64,000 bases of DNA from Gremmenia infestans. Its lineage: Eukaryota > Ascomycota > Leotiomycetes > Helotiales > Hamatocanthoscyphaceae. Every line of letters begins with the position of its first letter. Position 1 is the first letter of the stretch. Positions 36,080 to 47,200 of this stretch are shown here, in pieces. The notes under the pieces are model-generated. The model made no database searches, was not told where the DNA came from, and was given only the letters and a program-made list of their open reading frames with translations. The stretch is from NCBI GenBank assembly GCA_032629725.1, contig JAFEVB010000002.1, forward strand, positions 248,001 through 312,000, written 5' to 3'. The position numbers were made by a program, and so were the translations under genes.

Positions 36080-37063
36080 ATGTCGCCCAGTAAAAACAAC
36101 GGTCATAGTAGTAGTAGTAATCGCAATGGCGAGGATGTCGTCCGACAGGCCAACGTTCTCGCCTCTGCCTACATCGTAGATGCCTCTGCGCGTCTCACCG
36201 GGTTCCATTACTCCACTACCGGCGCCGGCGGTATGAATTGCCACATTCTTTAAACAGAACCTCAATTACTGACGAAATATTCAGGAGCCCAGTGGCGGCC
36301 CTGAGGTCCTTCGGGACCAGGGGCTCCCTTCACCACCGTCAAGTCCCCCTCTAGCAGCCTTAACCTCCGCCAACGAGATCACGCTTTCCAAATCCAACAA
36401 GCGCGACAACGATCATGGCAGGAAGTCCAGGGGCCATAAGGGGGCAGCATACACCATCCGGGAAGAGTGTGAGAGACTCTTCTGCGGGACCATGAAAGGC
36501 GTTTTCCTTGGTGAAGAAGGAACGTTGTGTAATGGCTCGTTCGGTATGGGTATGGATATGGACAATTACAACAATATGAACATGCATATGAACGATTCGC
36601 CTCCGAATGATGGAGGCATGGATGGATACTTCGCTAGTACTACTGGCATAAATGGCAAGAGACAAAATATCGATGCTTGGATCGAGGTCTGGGATTATGC
36701 TGGTGGTTGTAGCTTCCGCGGTTTCGTGGGCGGGGATGGGGAGAACAAATCTCTATTTGCGTTTTTTGATTCTGCCGTTATTGGAAGGGATCTGAAACAA
36801 GGGTATGCTTTCCTACCCTTAATTCTCTTTTTTTCTAACACATCTTCAGACTCATGGCACTCATCGAACTCGCCGAATCCGTCTTCGCAGTCACCCAAGT
36901 CGTCATCTGCGTCGATCGCTCCGCCTCGGTCCAAGAAAACGAACGCAAAGCATTTCTTAAGAGTCTTCGCTGGGTCGGCTTCGAACTTGTCTCGCTGGAC
37001 CTTTGGGCAGGTGAGCTGGATGTTAGTAGTGAAAGGTGGCTTTTCTTAGGCATGGAAGTTTAG
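36080..37063 (+). CDS. Ornithine decarboxylase antizyme, expressed by +1 frameshifting
   Basis: Antizyme binds ornithine decarboxylase, delivers it to the proteasome without ubiquitin and represses polyamine uptake. Exons are 36080-36230, 36285-36802 and 36850-37063 (introns of 54 and 47 nt). The zero frame codes 56 residues and ends at TGA 36302-36304 after codon CCC. Skipping T36302 opens a frame running to TAG at 37063, for 293 residues in total. The +1 product has antizyme features: GLPSPPSSPPLAAL just after the shift, IDAWIEVWDYAGGCSFRGFV, KSLFAFFDSAVIGRDLKQG, and the C-terminal core LMALIELAESVFAVTQVVIC with LRWVGFELVSLDLW. Without the shift no antizyme domain is made. Both introns are needed to join the parts. 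Family knowledge says polyamines stimulate the shift, giving feedback control. A UUCG-capped hairpin follows the stop. Confidence 0.93.
36299..36322 (+). promoter_or_regulatory. +1 frameshift site CCC-TGA with adjacent UUCG hairpin
   Basis: The last zero-frame sense codon is CCC (36299-36301), followed by TGA (36302-36304). Directly after it GGTCC (36305-36309) pairs with GGACC (36314-36318) around a TTCG tetraloop. CCCT (36299-36302) can further pair with AGGG (36319-36322), leaving GA bulged. Slow decoding of TGA with slippery CCC in the P site is the known antizyme mechanism. The hairpin lies closer to the shift site than usual stimulators, so its role is inferred. Confidence 0.8.
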
Positions 37064-37936
37064 TATATAGATAGCAACGGCAACAATTGGCTTTTTTGGA
37101 GCACGGGACTTAATATTTTTCGCGCGGACATCGGGTTTACTTTCATTTCATGGCGCTGAAGGGACGGATTGCATGTATGTACGTACATAGGGAGTCTGGC
37201 CGATCGTTTTTTCCACAATTAAACTATGTTTCATTCTTCAAGTATTCAATTATCCTTCGTGATTGACTATATTAAGGATCTGGTACAATGTGTTGGACTG
37301 AGACCTCAAGCGAGTGTTAGTTCGAACTATGTCGTTTCCTTGAAGTGGGTGACCTACTCCAAACAGCCATTTATCGAATTTGATGCCCTTGCTGGCGGTA
37401 GGCGGCGGGATGGAGCAGAAATCAAGCTCGTCAAGAATAAAGAGTATGCGGGAAGCTATCTGTATATCTGTAAGAGCTCCCTCAAAGTTTATTCAAGGAG
37501 TAAAATATGTTGTTTCAGTGCTTTATGCAAGATTAGCCACGCGCAGGCCGTTGAAAAGGGAATTCCGAGGGATAGTAGAATGAGGGTATATAAATACTTG
37601 AAATTTTCTCAAGCTACAAGAACTCACTACACCAATTCACCACGAAGGATTCAGACCTCTCCAGCTTCTCAAAACAGCACGTGTGATCCCCGTTGCTCCT
37701 AAAACCTTCAATCTATCTGACCATTAGCTAGTCTACTCTAGAAGCTTTCACAGCCTGTCTCACCAACACCGTACCATGTCATCTCTGTATGGATCTGCTC
37801 TACATTTTCAAATATCTCTCTGACACTATCCAGAGCGATGCCTTCAAGGCACCTCGGACAAGACGCCATTCCCGGTACGGGTTTCCAACCGTTTCTTCCA
37901 CAGCTCTATACTTACAGAGTCCTAGAAAGCCATCCG
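37064..37936. other. Antizyme 3' flank and spacer
   Basis: A 158-residue frame at 37226-37702 has no recognisable features and an unconvincing composition. I see no gene here. Confidence 0.45.
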
Positions 37937-38080
37937 ATGACCACCGCCAATATTGTCCTCAGCGCTGTTGCTACGCTCGGTGTCCTTTGCTTCGCAGTAG
38001 CCGTGTTCATATTGGTGATGTGGCGGGGCGCTGGCATCAAGTTCTGCTCGTGTTGCAAGCGCTTGCCCTTCTGGAGATAG
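37937..38080 (+). CDS. Small single-pass membrane protein (candidate)
   Basis: A 47-residue frame starts MTTANIVLSAVATLGVLCFA with one clear membrane helix of about 23 residues, followed by a short Cys/basic tail (CSCCKRLPFWR). The same frame continues upstream to an ATG at 37838 and would add 33 residues. The start at 37937 has a good context (CATCCGATGACC). It is too short for family recognition. It lies first in a run of similar small membrane-protein frames ending at 39622. Confidence 0.4.
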   Translation: MTTANIVLSAVATLGVLCFAVAVFILVMWRGAGIKFCSCCKRLPFWR

Positions 38081-38671
38081 GACATGAAGCTTGGAGGAGG
38101 TCTGGCATTGGGAAGGTGGGGAAGGACGATGATGGAAGAGGAGAGCAGTGCTCTATGGGCACCAGAACAGACTCAACTCGAAGGTTGACTCCGTGTTCTT
38201 TGTCCTTCCTTGTCATGTAACCGGATTACAACAACCTGGATACTTAACGCTCTGGCACCTTCAAGTTGGAAAAGCACATGGTGTATCATGGAAGGCCCGT
38301 TTTCAGGGGCGTTGAAACGCTACATCTTGAAGTTTCTTCCTTTGACAAGCATGCCTTGAACTTTGGAAATGTTCTTTGTGCTCTGAGTGGTTAGCACTGT
38401 GAGCGCAAGCTTCTAGTATGATCTGCGTCCCTATGGTAGTCTCATAATGCCAAAATGAGATTGGAGTATTCCACATCTTCTCAAGGCTTTTCCGGATAGA
38501 TAGCTAACCATGAGAACAGACTGTATAGAAACATCAACCGCTTTCCTACACATGACTTGTCCCAAACCTCAAGCTTCTGCCTTCCAACAAGCTACAAATA
38601 TCCAACACAAACACCCGCTTCCTACGATCCTCGTAGACGCCCGCGGTGATAACGCCTTGGTCAAATCCGTC

Positions 38672-38905
38672 TGGATGAAAATGGCGCTCGCGTTCGCGGC
38701 AAATCATTGGTCTCGCGATCGTCATTGTCATCGTCATCTTGGTCAGGGCTCTTCGCTACAGGGACGATCAGGAACATCCACAAAGGAGCACTGAAGCTGG
38801 ATCTGGATCTGGAGTTGGAGATGAACAGCAGGGAGTCGAAAGTCAAGCTCGTGAAACAGGGAGTAGAGCAAGAAAGTGGAAATCAAGTTGCTGGGTCTCC
38901 GAATA
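38672..38905 (+). CDS. Possible small single-pass membrane protein, start not found
   Basis: A frame open after a TGA near 38672 reads RSRSRQIIGLAIVIVIVILV then RALRYRDDQEHPQRS and continues with a Gly/Glu/Arg-rich hydrophilic tail to a TAG near 38905. The membrane helix, its positive-inside flank and its codon pattern look coding, but no ATG lies in the frame. A 5' exon or a broken gene must therefore be assumed. It sits between two other small membrane-protein frames. Confidence 0.3.
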
Positions 38906-39289
38906 GCGCAGCACATACAACATCAGGAGCCTGCAGTCAAACCGAGAGGAGTTTACACTTCTTTCCCATCTTTCCCACACAGTGCTGTGCCGGATGGAGA
39001 CCATGAATGCATATCCACAAACCTCGGAATGTAATTGACTATCCCCAGCGATGGCACATTGGAGAGTCTTCCAGTCACGAAAAAGCACACTCGTGCTCCC
39101 ACTGCATGATTCACAATACCACGCGCGACATTCACCACCTCTCTGCCCCTACCATTCATACACCTCCCCTCCTCTCTTCCATATTCCCCGTACATAACTT
39201 GACCTCTCTTTACCCCGTCACTTAGCCCTAAGTTTTTACTAGCTCTACTCTACATACAACCGACATCTACCTCCCTCACTCACATCACA

Positions 39290-39622
39290 ATGTCCGACAC
39301 CACCGAGAACACCGACACCATGCACAACCCCAACGACGACAAAACCTTCCACGATTTCCAAAACTACTGGCCCTGGGCCACCATTCTGCTCTTCCTCCTC
39401 CTCCTCAGCTCCGGCGTCATCATCAAGTACCTCGCAGATGCAGTCTCCGCATACCACGAGCGCAGACTGTTGAAAAAGCTGTTGAAAGTGGAGCAGAAGG
39501 GTGCGAAAGTGAAAGATGACGGGTTCACAATCGCTACGCTTACAGGCGGTCGGGTCCAGCCTACTGCGTATCCGGGGGGTGCGTTATTACCGGCTCCTAC
39601 TGTGGCTAGTCAAAGGGCCTGA
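39290..39622 (+). CDS. Small single-pass membrane protein, unrecognised
   Basis: A single-exon frame of 110 residues. The N-terminus is acidic and hydrophilic (SDTTENTDTMHNPNDDKTF). One membrane helix lies at about 27-48 (WPWATILLFLLLLSSGVIIK), followed by a basic amphipathic segment (YHERRLLKKLLKVEQKGAKV) and a short Pro/Ala tail. There is no cleavable signal peptide, so it is probably a tail-inside or N-out single-pass protein. The leader is pyrimidine-rich and the start context (ATCACAATGTCC) is typical of fungal genes, which supports expression. No family is recognised. Confidence 0.6.
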   Translation: MSDTTENTDTMHNPNDDKTFHDFQNYWPWATILLFLLLLSSGVIIKYLADAVSAYHERRLLKKLLKVEQKGAKVKDDGFTIATLTGGRVQPTAYPGGALLPAPTVASQRA

Positions 39623-42600
39623 GTTAATCCAGCTGAGCTGGACTGGGTGATGGGGGAAATGAAAAGGATGGAATGGATGAATACGAATGTATAACGAGCG
39701 GAAGTTTTGGAGGCAGGAGGAAGGAATGATGGAACAGTGGGTGTGAAAGGGATGGGTTTACTGCAAAGGAATTTATCTATTAAAACTACTTCTTAGGCAG
39801 TGCAGTGAAACTTCTGAGCGTTACTGAAACTGAGTTCGAAAGCAATGCCACTCACTTTCTAAAGAACTTCCTTCCCGCAGTGCATTGTCAAATGAATGAC
39901 TTATTTCCACGAATATCTTATACTTGGCTTTCCACTTCCCAAGTATCTAAAACGTGTCTCATGTTGCGCTCACCTGCATTTTAGTATAAGTTCCAGTGAG
40001 GGAAGAAATTGAGTCAGCTAAGATTTTGGGGGCGGGGGTAGGGGGATTTCTTGTCTGGCCATTAGCGTGAGGGAACTAATCACATGCGAATAGGAGCATG
40101 CACATACCCAGAAATATTACATAGCAGTCTGCATATCAGAAAGCCATTCTCAGACCATTCTCAGAGTTCTTCATTCCGTATATCCGATAGGAAGTTGTAT
40201 CCAAAACTTGGAGATCCGGAATAAATTGAGAGGTTGGAAATATGTAGAAATATACATAGGACCACCGTGTTGGATGGGTATACGCGTTGTCATTCATGTT
40301 ATTATACTTTCTGTGAAATGGCTCCACCCCCCCCCAGAACAGACTCTTAGATGTTAAAGATGAATCTCACACCATGAACCATTTCAACGAAAATCGATAA
40401 TCGACTTACAAACTCCTTCCTAGGTTCGGATTCCGGAAGTTTGCCAGGCAAAGACTTGTCCGTAGCGACGGGGCTTGAGGAGTTATGCGAAAGACACGGC
40501 ACGGCGAAGGAGGAAGGTCCTTGAGATATATCGAACCCGCTTTAAAGTCTGTAAGCGGGGGCTGGACAAGATTAACCATGAACAGCTTAGGAATCCTATT
40601 CTGGAGTCTGCGCTGCGCTTATTGGGGATGCCTAAAGGCACGGGGATCGGACGGGGGGGTTTGCGTGGATTCGGAAGGAATGTGCTGGTGGGACAGGCAT
40701 GCGGATTGTAATGGATTTGGTAAAAGGACATCCAGATTCGTAGATAGGTATAGGAAGGGAGGATGTGGATGTGTATGTTGATGCGTGGCTCCAAGTGACG
40801 TCTAGTATGAGATCTCGGGAATAGAGGGGTTGATGCCTATCATGAGGCTAGGTTTTGAGAACGTCAGTACAGTACGTGCTGATCCGAAATTACTTCGTAG
40901 AAGCAAGGAAGAAAAGGGCCCCAAAGGAAAATTCATGTGATGAACAGTCCATCACTTCTACTCTGCTCCATAACTCCTTTACGGAGCACTAAAGAGATGC
41001 ATTCCGTTCCGAAAATATCAGAGTTTCAGAACACGTTTGCTTGTGACTTATGCAGCTTCGTAACTTCGTTCCATGAGCTGGCATTTGCAACGACGGCTTC
41101 AACGGGACTCTGGCAAAGAGTCGTGGCGTTTCAATCCTCTGAAGCCAAGAATCTTCTTCGTAGATATTCTGGCGGTGCATTTATTAGACGCTACTGGAAG
41201 GGAGCTCCCGAGTCCCGAGTGGGGGCAAGCCTAACTGTGGTACAGCCTGTGGGGCGCTCGTGAAAGTTGTGAAATGGCCAAGAAGTTTGTCTCAGACCTA
41301 GAGGCGTCTAAAAGTGGCTATTAAGTCTTGGCTCGAGAGCAATTTCTCATTTGATCATGATTAGTGAAGGTCTTTGGGTACCTTATCATTGGATGTCGCC
41401 TTCCTTATCATCGGAAATCTCTGCTTTTCATTTGAAACTTCCAAGTTGGAAAGTTCCTGAATACGGATCTCGTGCTTTGTCGCATGTTTCAATGGCATGC
41501 CGTTTCAATGGCACCACTGCCAGTCAGTGAGTGCCGGCGTCATTCCATGAGGCTCCGTGTCTTAGACCTATTGTAATCCGAAATCCCGAGTTCTTGGCTG
41601 ATTTTGAAGGAAAGATCTGTGCGCTGGGAGCGAATCAAGATCCTTACCTGGGTAGATAGTTCTTTTGTTAGCACGATGGAGCAGCGCTAGCCTAGTAGCT
41701 GTGGCTGTGGCTGTGGCTACCATAAAAAATTCTCTCCTTGTTCCGTACTCGACTCATAGAGACCGCATACGAAGTACAACTGGATATCGGAAGATTTCAC
41801 GGTGCCTTTTCTGCGAGACAGCCCCAAATAATGACTATTCTATCTCAGCCACCTGGCTGACGTTCTTTGCATGTGAATACTGAAATGCTGACGACAATAC
41901 TTGAGGCTGCCAAACGGGGTTGTCAAATCAAATAATGCATGCCGGTACTTATGTAGAACCAAGGCGCTAGTCGTTCCCAATATCCTGCACGACTTGGCGA
42001 GCCTCGCGATGTTGCGCTTGGGCGGTTTTCAACCAATCTGATGCACCACAGATAAGACATATAGACGATCTCTCCCCTGCGCCCCTATTGATGATGCGAA
42101 AACGCCGCCCAGCCTCATGCCCAGCCTTGCCCAGAGCCTTGCCCAGAGCACGTTGCGTAGATTATGAATGCCAAGCCCCTTGAAATGGATGACCTCTTCC
42201 AGGAACTGTTTTGATCTGCCGGGAAACTCGCATGCCAAGTGTATTATCTGTATACTTCGTGCGTTGGCTCGACTCTTTACCGTACCGTACTATCTCACCA
42301 CCTGGATATTTTTTGTAACCAAGGCTATCTCTACCTCTGTATAAAGCAATTCGGTCTTATTTACGGAGGTAACTCACTCCACTTTGAGTATGTGGACCAA
42401 TCAGATGCCTTCCTCAGCAGGTGTATTAGCGAAATGAGTATAAAAATATCGCGGTGGTGAGATAGTACGGTATCTCTCGGCATCATACTTTGGACGCGCC
42501 TATGAGACTCCTAAGCCGCTGGGCGTTTCCTTCCAGTCTTAGCTGTTGTGCATTCTCCCAAGAGATCCACAAAGATCCCGCCAGCACGTTGGGTACACCC

Positions 42601-42903
42601 CTGAGAACGTTTTGGGAATATGCTTCGACCGTCTTGGAGTGGCGACGGAAGCTATGAACACATGCTTGGCGATCGTCGGCCTAATTGATCTACCAATCCA
42701 TGAAGAGCTCCATAGATTATCGTTCATAATCTCCAGATCATTTAACATGACTTCTCAGGCTGGTCCTGTTCTTGAATAGTTTAAGACAAGCAAAACTTCC
42801 TCAACGACGCCAGACGAGCTACACTCATTCGCTCCAAAGCTGAAGCAACAATCAATTTCATTTATCAATTTCTCGATTTCAATTCAAATAGAAAGACAAC
42901 ATT
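39623..42903. other. Gene-poor spacer upstream of the TDT transporter
   Basis: About 3.3 kb with only short frames lacking domains. The final few hundred bases, with a pyrimidine/A-rich leader, are the transporter promoter. I saw no transposon ends. Confidence 0.45.
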
Positions 42904-44241
42904 ATGCAAAACACAAACGGCAGCATGCCTCCCATTCATAAAAAGAAGCTCAGTATCAATTTGACATCGTCCGTCAATCAACCAGTCACGAACAATCCAT
43001 CGATGACACCATTCCTATACGACCACAGCGTATCTGAGGAGGAAAGGGATATCGAAGGCTCGCCGGCACCTTCTTATAATGAAAACGACGACCACAAGTC
43101 GAAACATGATCCCGAAACCCTTTCCTGGTCAGAACGATTAAAACATTTTACTTGGGCCTGGTTTGCTTGTACAATGTCAACAGGAGGAGTAGCTTTCGTG
43201 GTCTCCGTTATCCCAAATCGACTCACTGGCCTGACCGAACTTGGAACGGTCATTTTTGTGTTCAACATTATTCTTTTCGTCACCTTCACCACACTCATGA
43301 TCACGCGCTTTATACTACACCCGGGAACTCTCAAGCACTCGCTTGTCAACCCTCACGAAGGGTTTTTCTTTGCAACATTTTGGCTCAGTCTCGCAACAAT
43401 GTTCACCAATACCACTGCATACGGTATTCCCAACTCTGGTCCATGGCTTGTCGAAGCTTTGTGGGTTGCCTTCTGGATATACACCGTTTGCGTTACACTC
43501 ATCGCAATCTTCTACTACCATGTCCTTTTCACCGTGAAGAAGCTAGTGATTACGAACGTTTTGCCAGGATGGGTACTGCCCATTTTCCCAGCAATGCTAG
43601 TTGGGACACTTGCTTCCGCCATTTCAAAATTTCAACCCGCACATCGCGCTTTACCGATGCTAGTGGCCGGCCTTGCATACCAGGGACTCGGGATGATGGT
43701 CGCGATGATGATGTACGCTCTCTACTTCGGTAGACTCCTGACTTCAGGGTTGCCAGTCGAAGCCTCCAGACCCGCCATGTTCATCGCTGTTGGGCCACCC
43801 GCCTTCACAGCACTAGCTCTCATCGGAATGGCTCAAGACGTTGTCATAACAGAGATCTTCCCGAACTATACCGAGTTGATCGGCATCATCGACCAGACTC
43901 TTATCTCAGATATTTTTCAGCTTCTTGCACTTCTTACCGCTATATTCCTTTGGGTGTTCGCTTTCTGGTGTTTTGGCATCGCTGTCGTCGCAAATGTCGA
44001 AGCCATACCAAGGAACGACTTTCACCTCAACTGGTACGCATACGTCTTTCCCAACGTGGGATTCACAATCGCAACGATTCAAATCGGTGTCCGACTCGAC
44101 AGTAACGCCATCACGCTGGTGGGAACTGGTATGGGCGCCGTGCTTTTCTTTCTGTTACTCCTTATCATGTTCTGTCATATAAAAGCTGTGATCAAAAAGG
44201 GGATCATGTGGCCAGGGAAGGACGAGGACTCCCATCATTGA
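42904..44241 (+). CDS. TDT-family transporter (malate permease Mae1 / sulphite pump Ssu1 type)
   Basis: Single-exon protein of 445 residues with about ten membrane helices after a hydrophilic N-terminus of about 75 residues. Landmarks of the tellurite-resistance/dicarboxylate transporter (TDT) family are visible: LKHFTWAWFACTMSTGGVAF at helix 1 (the family's Gly-rich start), NPHEGFFFATFWLSLATM, LPGWVLPIFPAMLVGTLAS, YQGLGMMVAMMMYALYFGRL, RPAMFIAVGPPAFTALALIG and NVGFTIATIQIG. Members in the plasma membrane carry C4-dicarboxylates (Mae1) or export sulphite (Ssu1). The PHEGFF and GPPAFT motifs and the long N-terminal tail fit the Mae1 branch, but substrate cannot be fixed from sequence alone. 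The gene stands alone, flanked by long spacers. Confidence 0.9.
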   Translation: MQNTNGSMPPIHKKKLSINLTSSVNQPVTNNPSMTPFLYDHSVSEEERDIEGSPAPSYNENDDHKSKHDPETLSWSERLKHFTWAWFACTMSTGGVAFVVSVIPNRLTGLTELGTVIFVFNIILFVTFTTLMITRFILHPGTLKHSLVNPHEGFFFATFWLSLATMFTNTTAYGIPNSGPWLVEALWVAFWIYTVCVTLIAIFYYHVLFTVKKLVITNVLPGWVLPIFPAMLVGTLASAISKFQPAHRALPMLVAGLAYQGLGMMVAMMMYALYFGRLLTSGLPVEASRPAMFIAVGPPAFTALALIGMAQDVVITEIFPNYTELIGIIDQTLISDIFQLLALLTAIFLWVFAFWCFGIAVVANVEAIPRNDFHLNWYAYVFPNVGFTIATIQIGVRLDSNAITLVGTGMGAVLFFLLLLIMFCHIKAVIKKGIMWPGKDEDSHH

Positions 44242-47200
44242 GAGGAATTCGTTGGAGGAATCTTGTTCGAAGTGGAGTGGAAGTACATAATTTATAATGA
44301 TGGGAAGGTTGAGACGTGAGATATACAAGATGGAATACAAGATGTGGCAAATGGTCCTTGCCATGAGGTGCGGGAGGCCGTGATAACGGCGGGCAGGTAG
44401 GCGGAGGGTAGAGGGTGGACGGCGTTTGGGAACCCGGTATGGCCGGAGAATAGAGGGTCGGGGGAGATACAAGTGCGAAATTAGACGCAAGGCATAGATA
44501 GGTTTAGAATGGAGCGGGAGTTTAGGTCATTTAGAAAACATAGACATAGAAATAGTAGCAGGTATACTTTCATGTCCCAAACTTAAATTCAACGCGCTAG
44601 AAAGTCAATGCAATGCAAACAACAACAGCTTGTTCCCTAATCCCATGAGACTTATGAGAAGGGGTCTTGACGCAGCACTGGCCAAATGAGAAGATGAAAT
44701 CTACGCATCATCGCGACATAACGAAATGGCGATATGCCACAGCCACGACCTCGAGGAAAGTGGCAATGAAACATGTTGGTAACGTAAGACTAGGAGCTAA
44801 AAGGCTTTTGAACCAACAGATAAATGGTCTTGGATAAAAATTGAACGATTGAGCAGTCCCGTCATTTTCTGTGCTGATATCGCGTAGACATGTCCTCTAT
44901 CTCGACGCGTTGTGATCGTTGTGGCGAGAGAAGGGCCGCAAGGCCAGTGCCATAGATAATAGAAGCTTTGGTAATATGATGAATCTGAGCAAATGTATCA
45001 AGAGAGGCGCAGAGTCGTGTTCGTTTGTATTGTTATACAACTCGTTGAATGAGGTGGAGGTCGTTCTCTTGGAAGGCGGGGGCGGGGTTAGGGGATGAAA
45101 TTCCCAAAGGGCTAGAGGATTGCTTAGTCATCTTGGAATATTTTGTTTTTCAACATCTGAAAAGGAGCTCTGCTCTATTGCACAACTACGTACACAACTG
45201 AGTATCTATGATCAGAAGAATTGGCCGTATTGAAAGCCGTATCTTTCAAAACTTGAGCGGTACGAAGTGTGAGTGGTCAAACAAAGTACTGTGTGGAGTA
45301 CCAACACCAACCGGGCATGCCTCTGTTGCGAGAATTTCCGCAAAGTAGTTGGCGCACGATGATGGGATCGTTTTATTTCTGTCTGCAGTACTGTAACGAG
45401 GTGGGGCAACAGCGGGAATTGTCTTATTAATTCAGTCCTATATCTTGACTGGATTGCGTTTGCCATGTTCTTGTTTTTTTACCATGTTTGCATGAATTTG
45501 TATCTTTCAACTGTTTCAAGGGTGTTAGGGGAATTCGCTAACTAAAATATGATTTTAATCAGGGGCATCATTTTTTTCAGCTTTATGCTTCTCTTTCATC
45601 TATTCGAGTAACCTTTCGTTGTGATCTTCTCCACAGAGTTTCCAAATCCTGTCCACCATTTGCTTTAGACAAGCAACATGAACAAGGGGAGAAGTTTGAG
45701 AAAGACGAGGAAAGCGAGAAGACTCTGTATTTCTTTTCGAGCGAGAGTGTGTTTCATACTCAACATTATTGGATTGGCAGTAAATTATCGGGTCTAGGAA
45801 TGGGACCTGCATGGACAGAGCCGAGAGGCTTAAGGACATGAGGCCAACGTTAGCTGAGGTACAACAAAAAAGAAGACACTTTTTGAAATACACAAGAAGG
45901 TAACAGTGCAAATAAATAGCATGGTCCAATATGAAGGATAAGAGAAACAGACTGTTCAGTTAAAGACAGCGTGGACTGGACTTTCGGGGGTTTGGCTGGG
46001 AAATAGGACTCAGGGGGTTGGATTATGGGTATTGAGTCTTTACATGTAAAAGATATAGTGATGCTATTTTTAGCATGGGAAGTTTGCTAATGTTTAGTAA
46101 CATTATGCTTACCAAATTTTGGGATGTCGTCGAGTGATGCCCGTCGTACACAAGCGTCGTAACCACGCCAGGATACCATGTGACGTAGCATACCTCTGTG
46201 GAGGGTCGCCTTGTTTTGATTGCAGCAGCGGGAAAGTGCAGTGAGTTGGCTTCTGCATGTGCTGTTGCACAATCACAATCATAATCTAAAGCTGATCTGA
46301 TAAAATCAAGCGCGTATTCCGCTTCACTGCTTATGCCCATATCAGCCTCGCGATTTATTATACCAAAATGATGTTTTGAGTAAACAAGTGTGGACGCCAT
46401 CTGTTAAATTCATGGCAAATAAATAGATGAGATCGCAATTTCCTTTGAGTCTTTTGTGGCAAAATCGTCTTATCATTTCCTTTCTGAATTGTTTTGACTT
46501 TAGCATGAAGCTCCATCTAGAGATTGCTTGCCAGTGAGCATATCATATATCAGATATTTGAAAAGTACCACGGGTTTATTAAAGATGTGGGATCCAGGAT
46601 TCTCTCTGAACTGTTGACATATGATATAGCTTCTGATATAGCTCTTCCCTAGCAATGAGTGCGTGGGCACCCCCAGTGAGGGTATTATATGCTAGGCGCA
46701 TATCACCCCCAAAACGGGTTACCCGACAAGCTTCTACAAGTACAGATATTAGTCAGTTTCTCTCTAAAACGTCCCTAAGACTTGACAAAACGCGTGCAAT
46801 TTTAATCTCTCCATACCAATGCAAGCAGTCACTTGTCCAATTTTCCGTAATTCTTCGAGGTATCCTTTAGGCCGAAGATAAGGAGGTACGCTCCGTACTG
46901 CAAGCAATCGCCCAGCTATCAGGCTGTTATATCGATGGGTCTGTGGGGTGGTGGGGTGCATTCCCCGCACTTCAGCACACTGGTGTCGCCATATTCATCT
47001 ACCCGCCGGTACTTTAGTAAATGCGAGGGCACTTTCCCAAACACAAAAGCAGTTACACTACCTATGATCTGATCAGAATGATATCGAGGGTTGTCGCTTA
47101 CCGGTACTAGATTGGTCATTCTTTGCATAGAGAGCCTCTTGTTCCTGACATCTACTCCTACTCTAGCCCTCTACTCAAAGACATCCAAGATACCATGCGA

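Noticed and set aside
36231..36284. Reading through the first antizyme intron as coding
   Set aside because: Translation through it meets TAA, and the GTATGA donor, CTGAC branch and CAG acceptor are clear.
37226..37702. 158-residue frame downstream of the antizyme
   Set aside because: Composition is mixed, no domain or helix pattern is seen, and it lies in the probable 3' flank of the antizyme.
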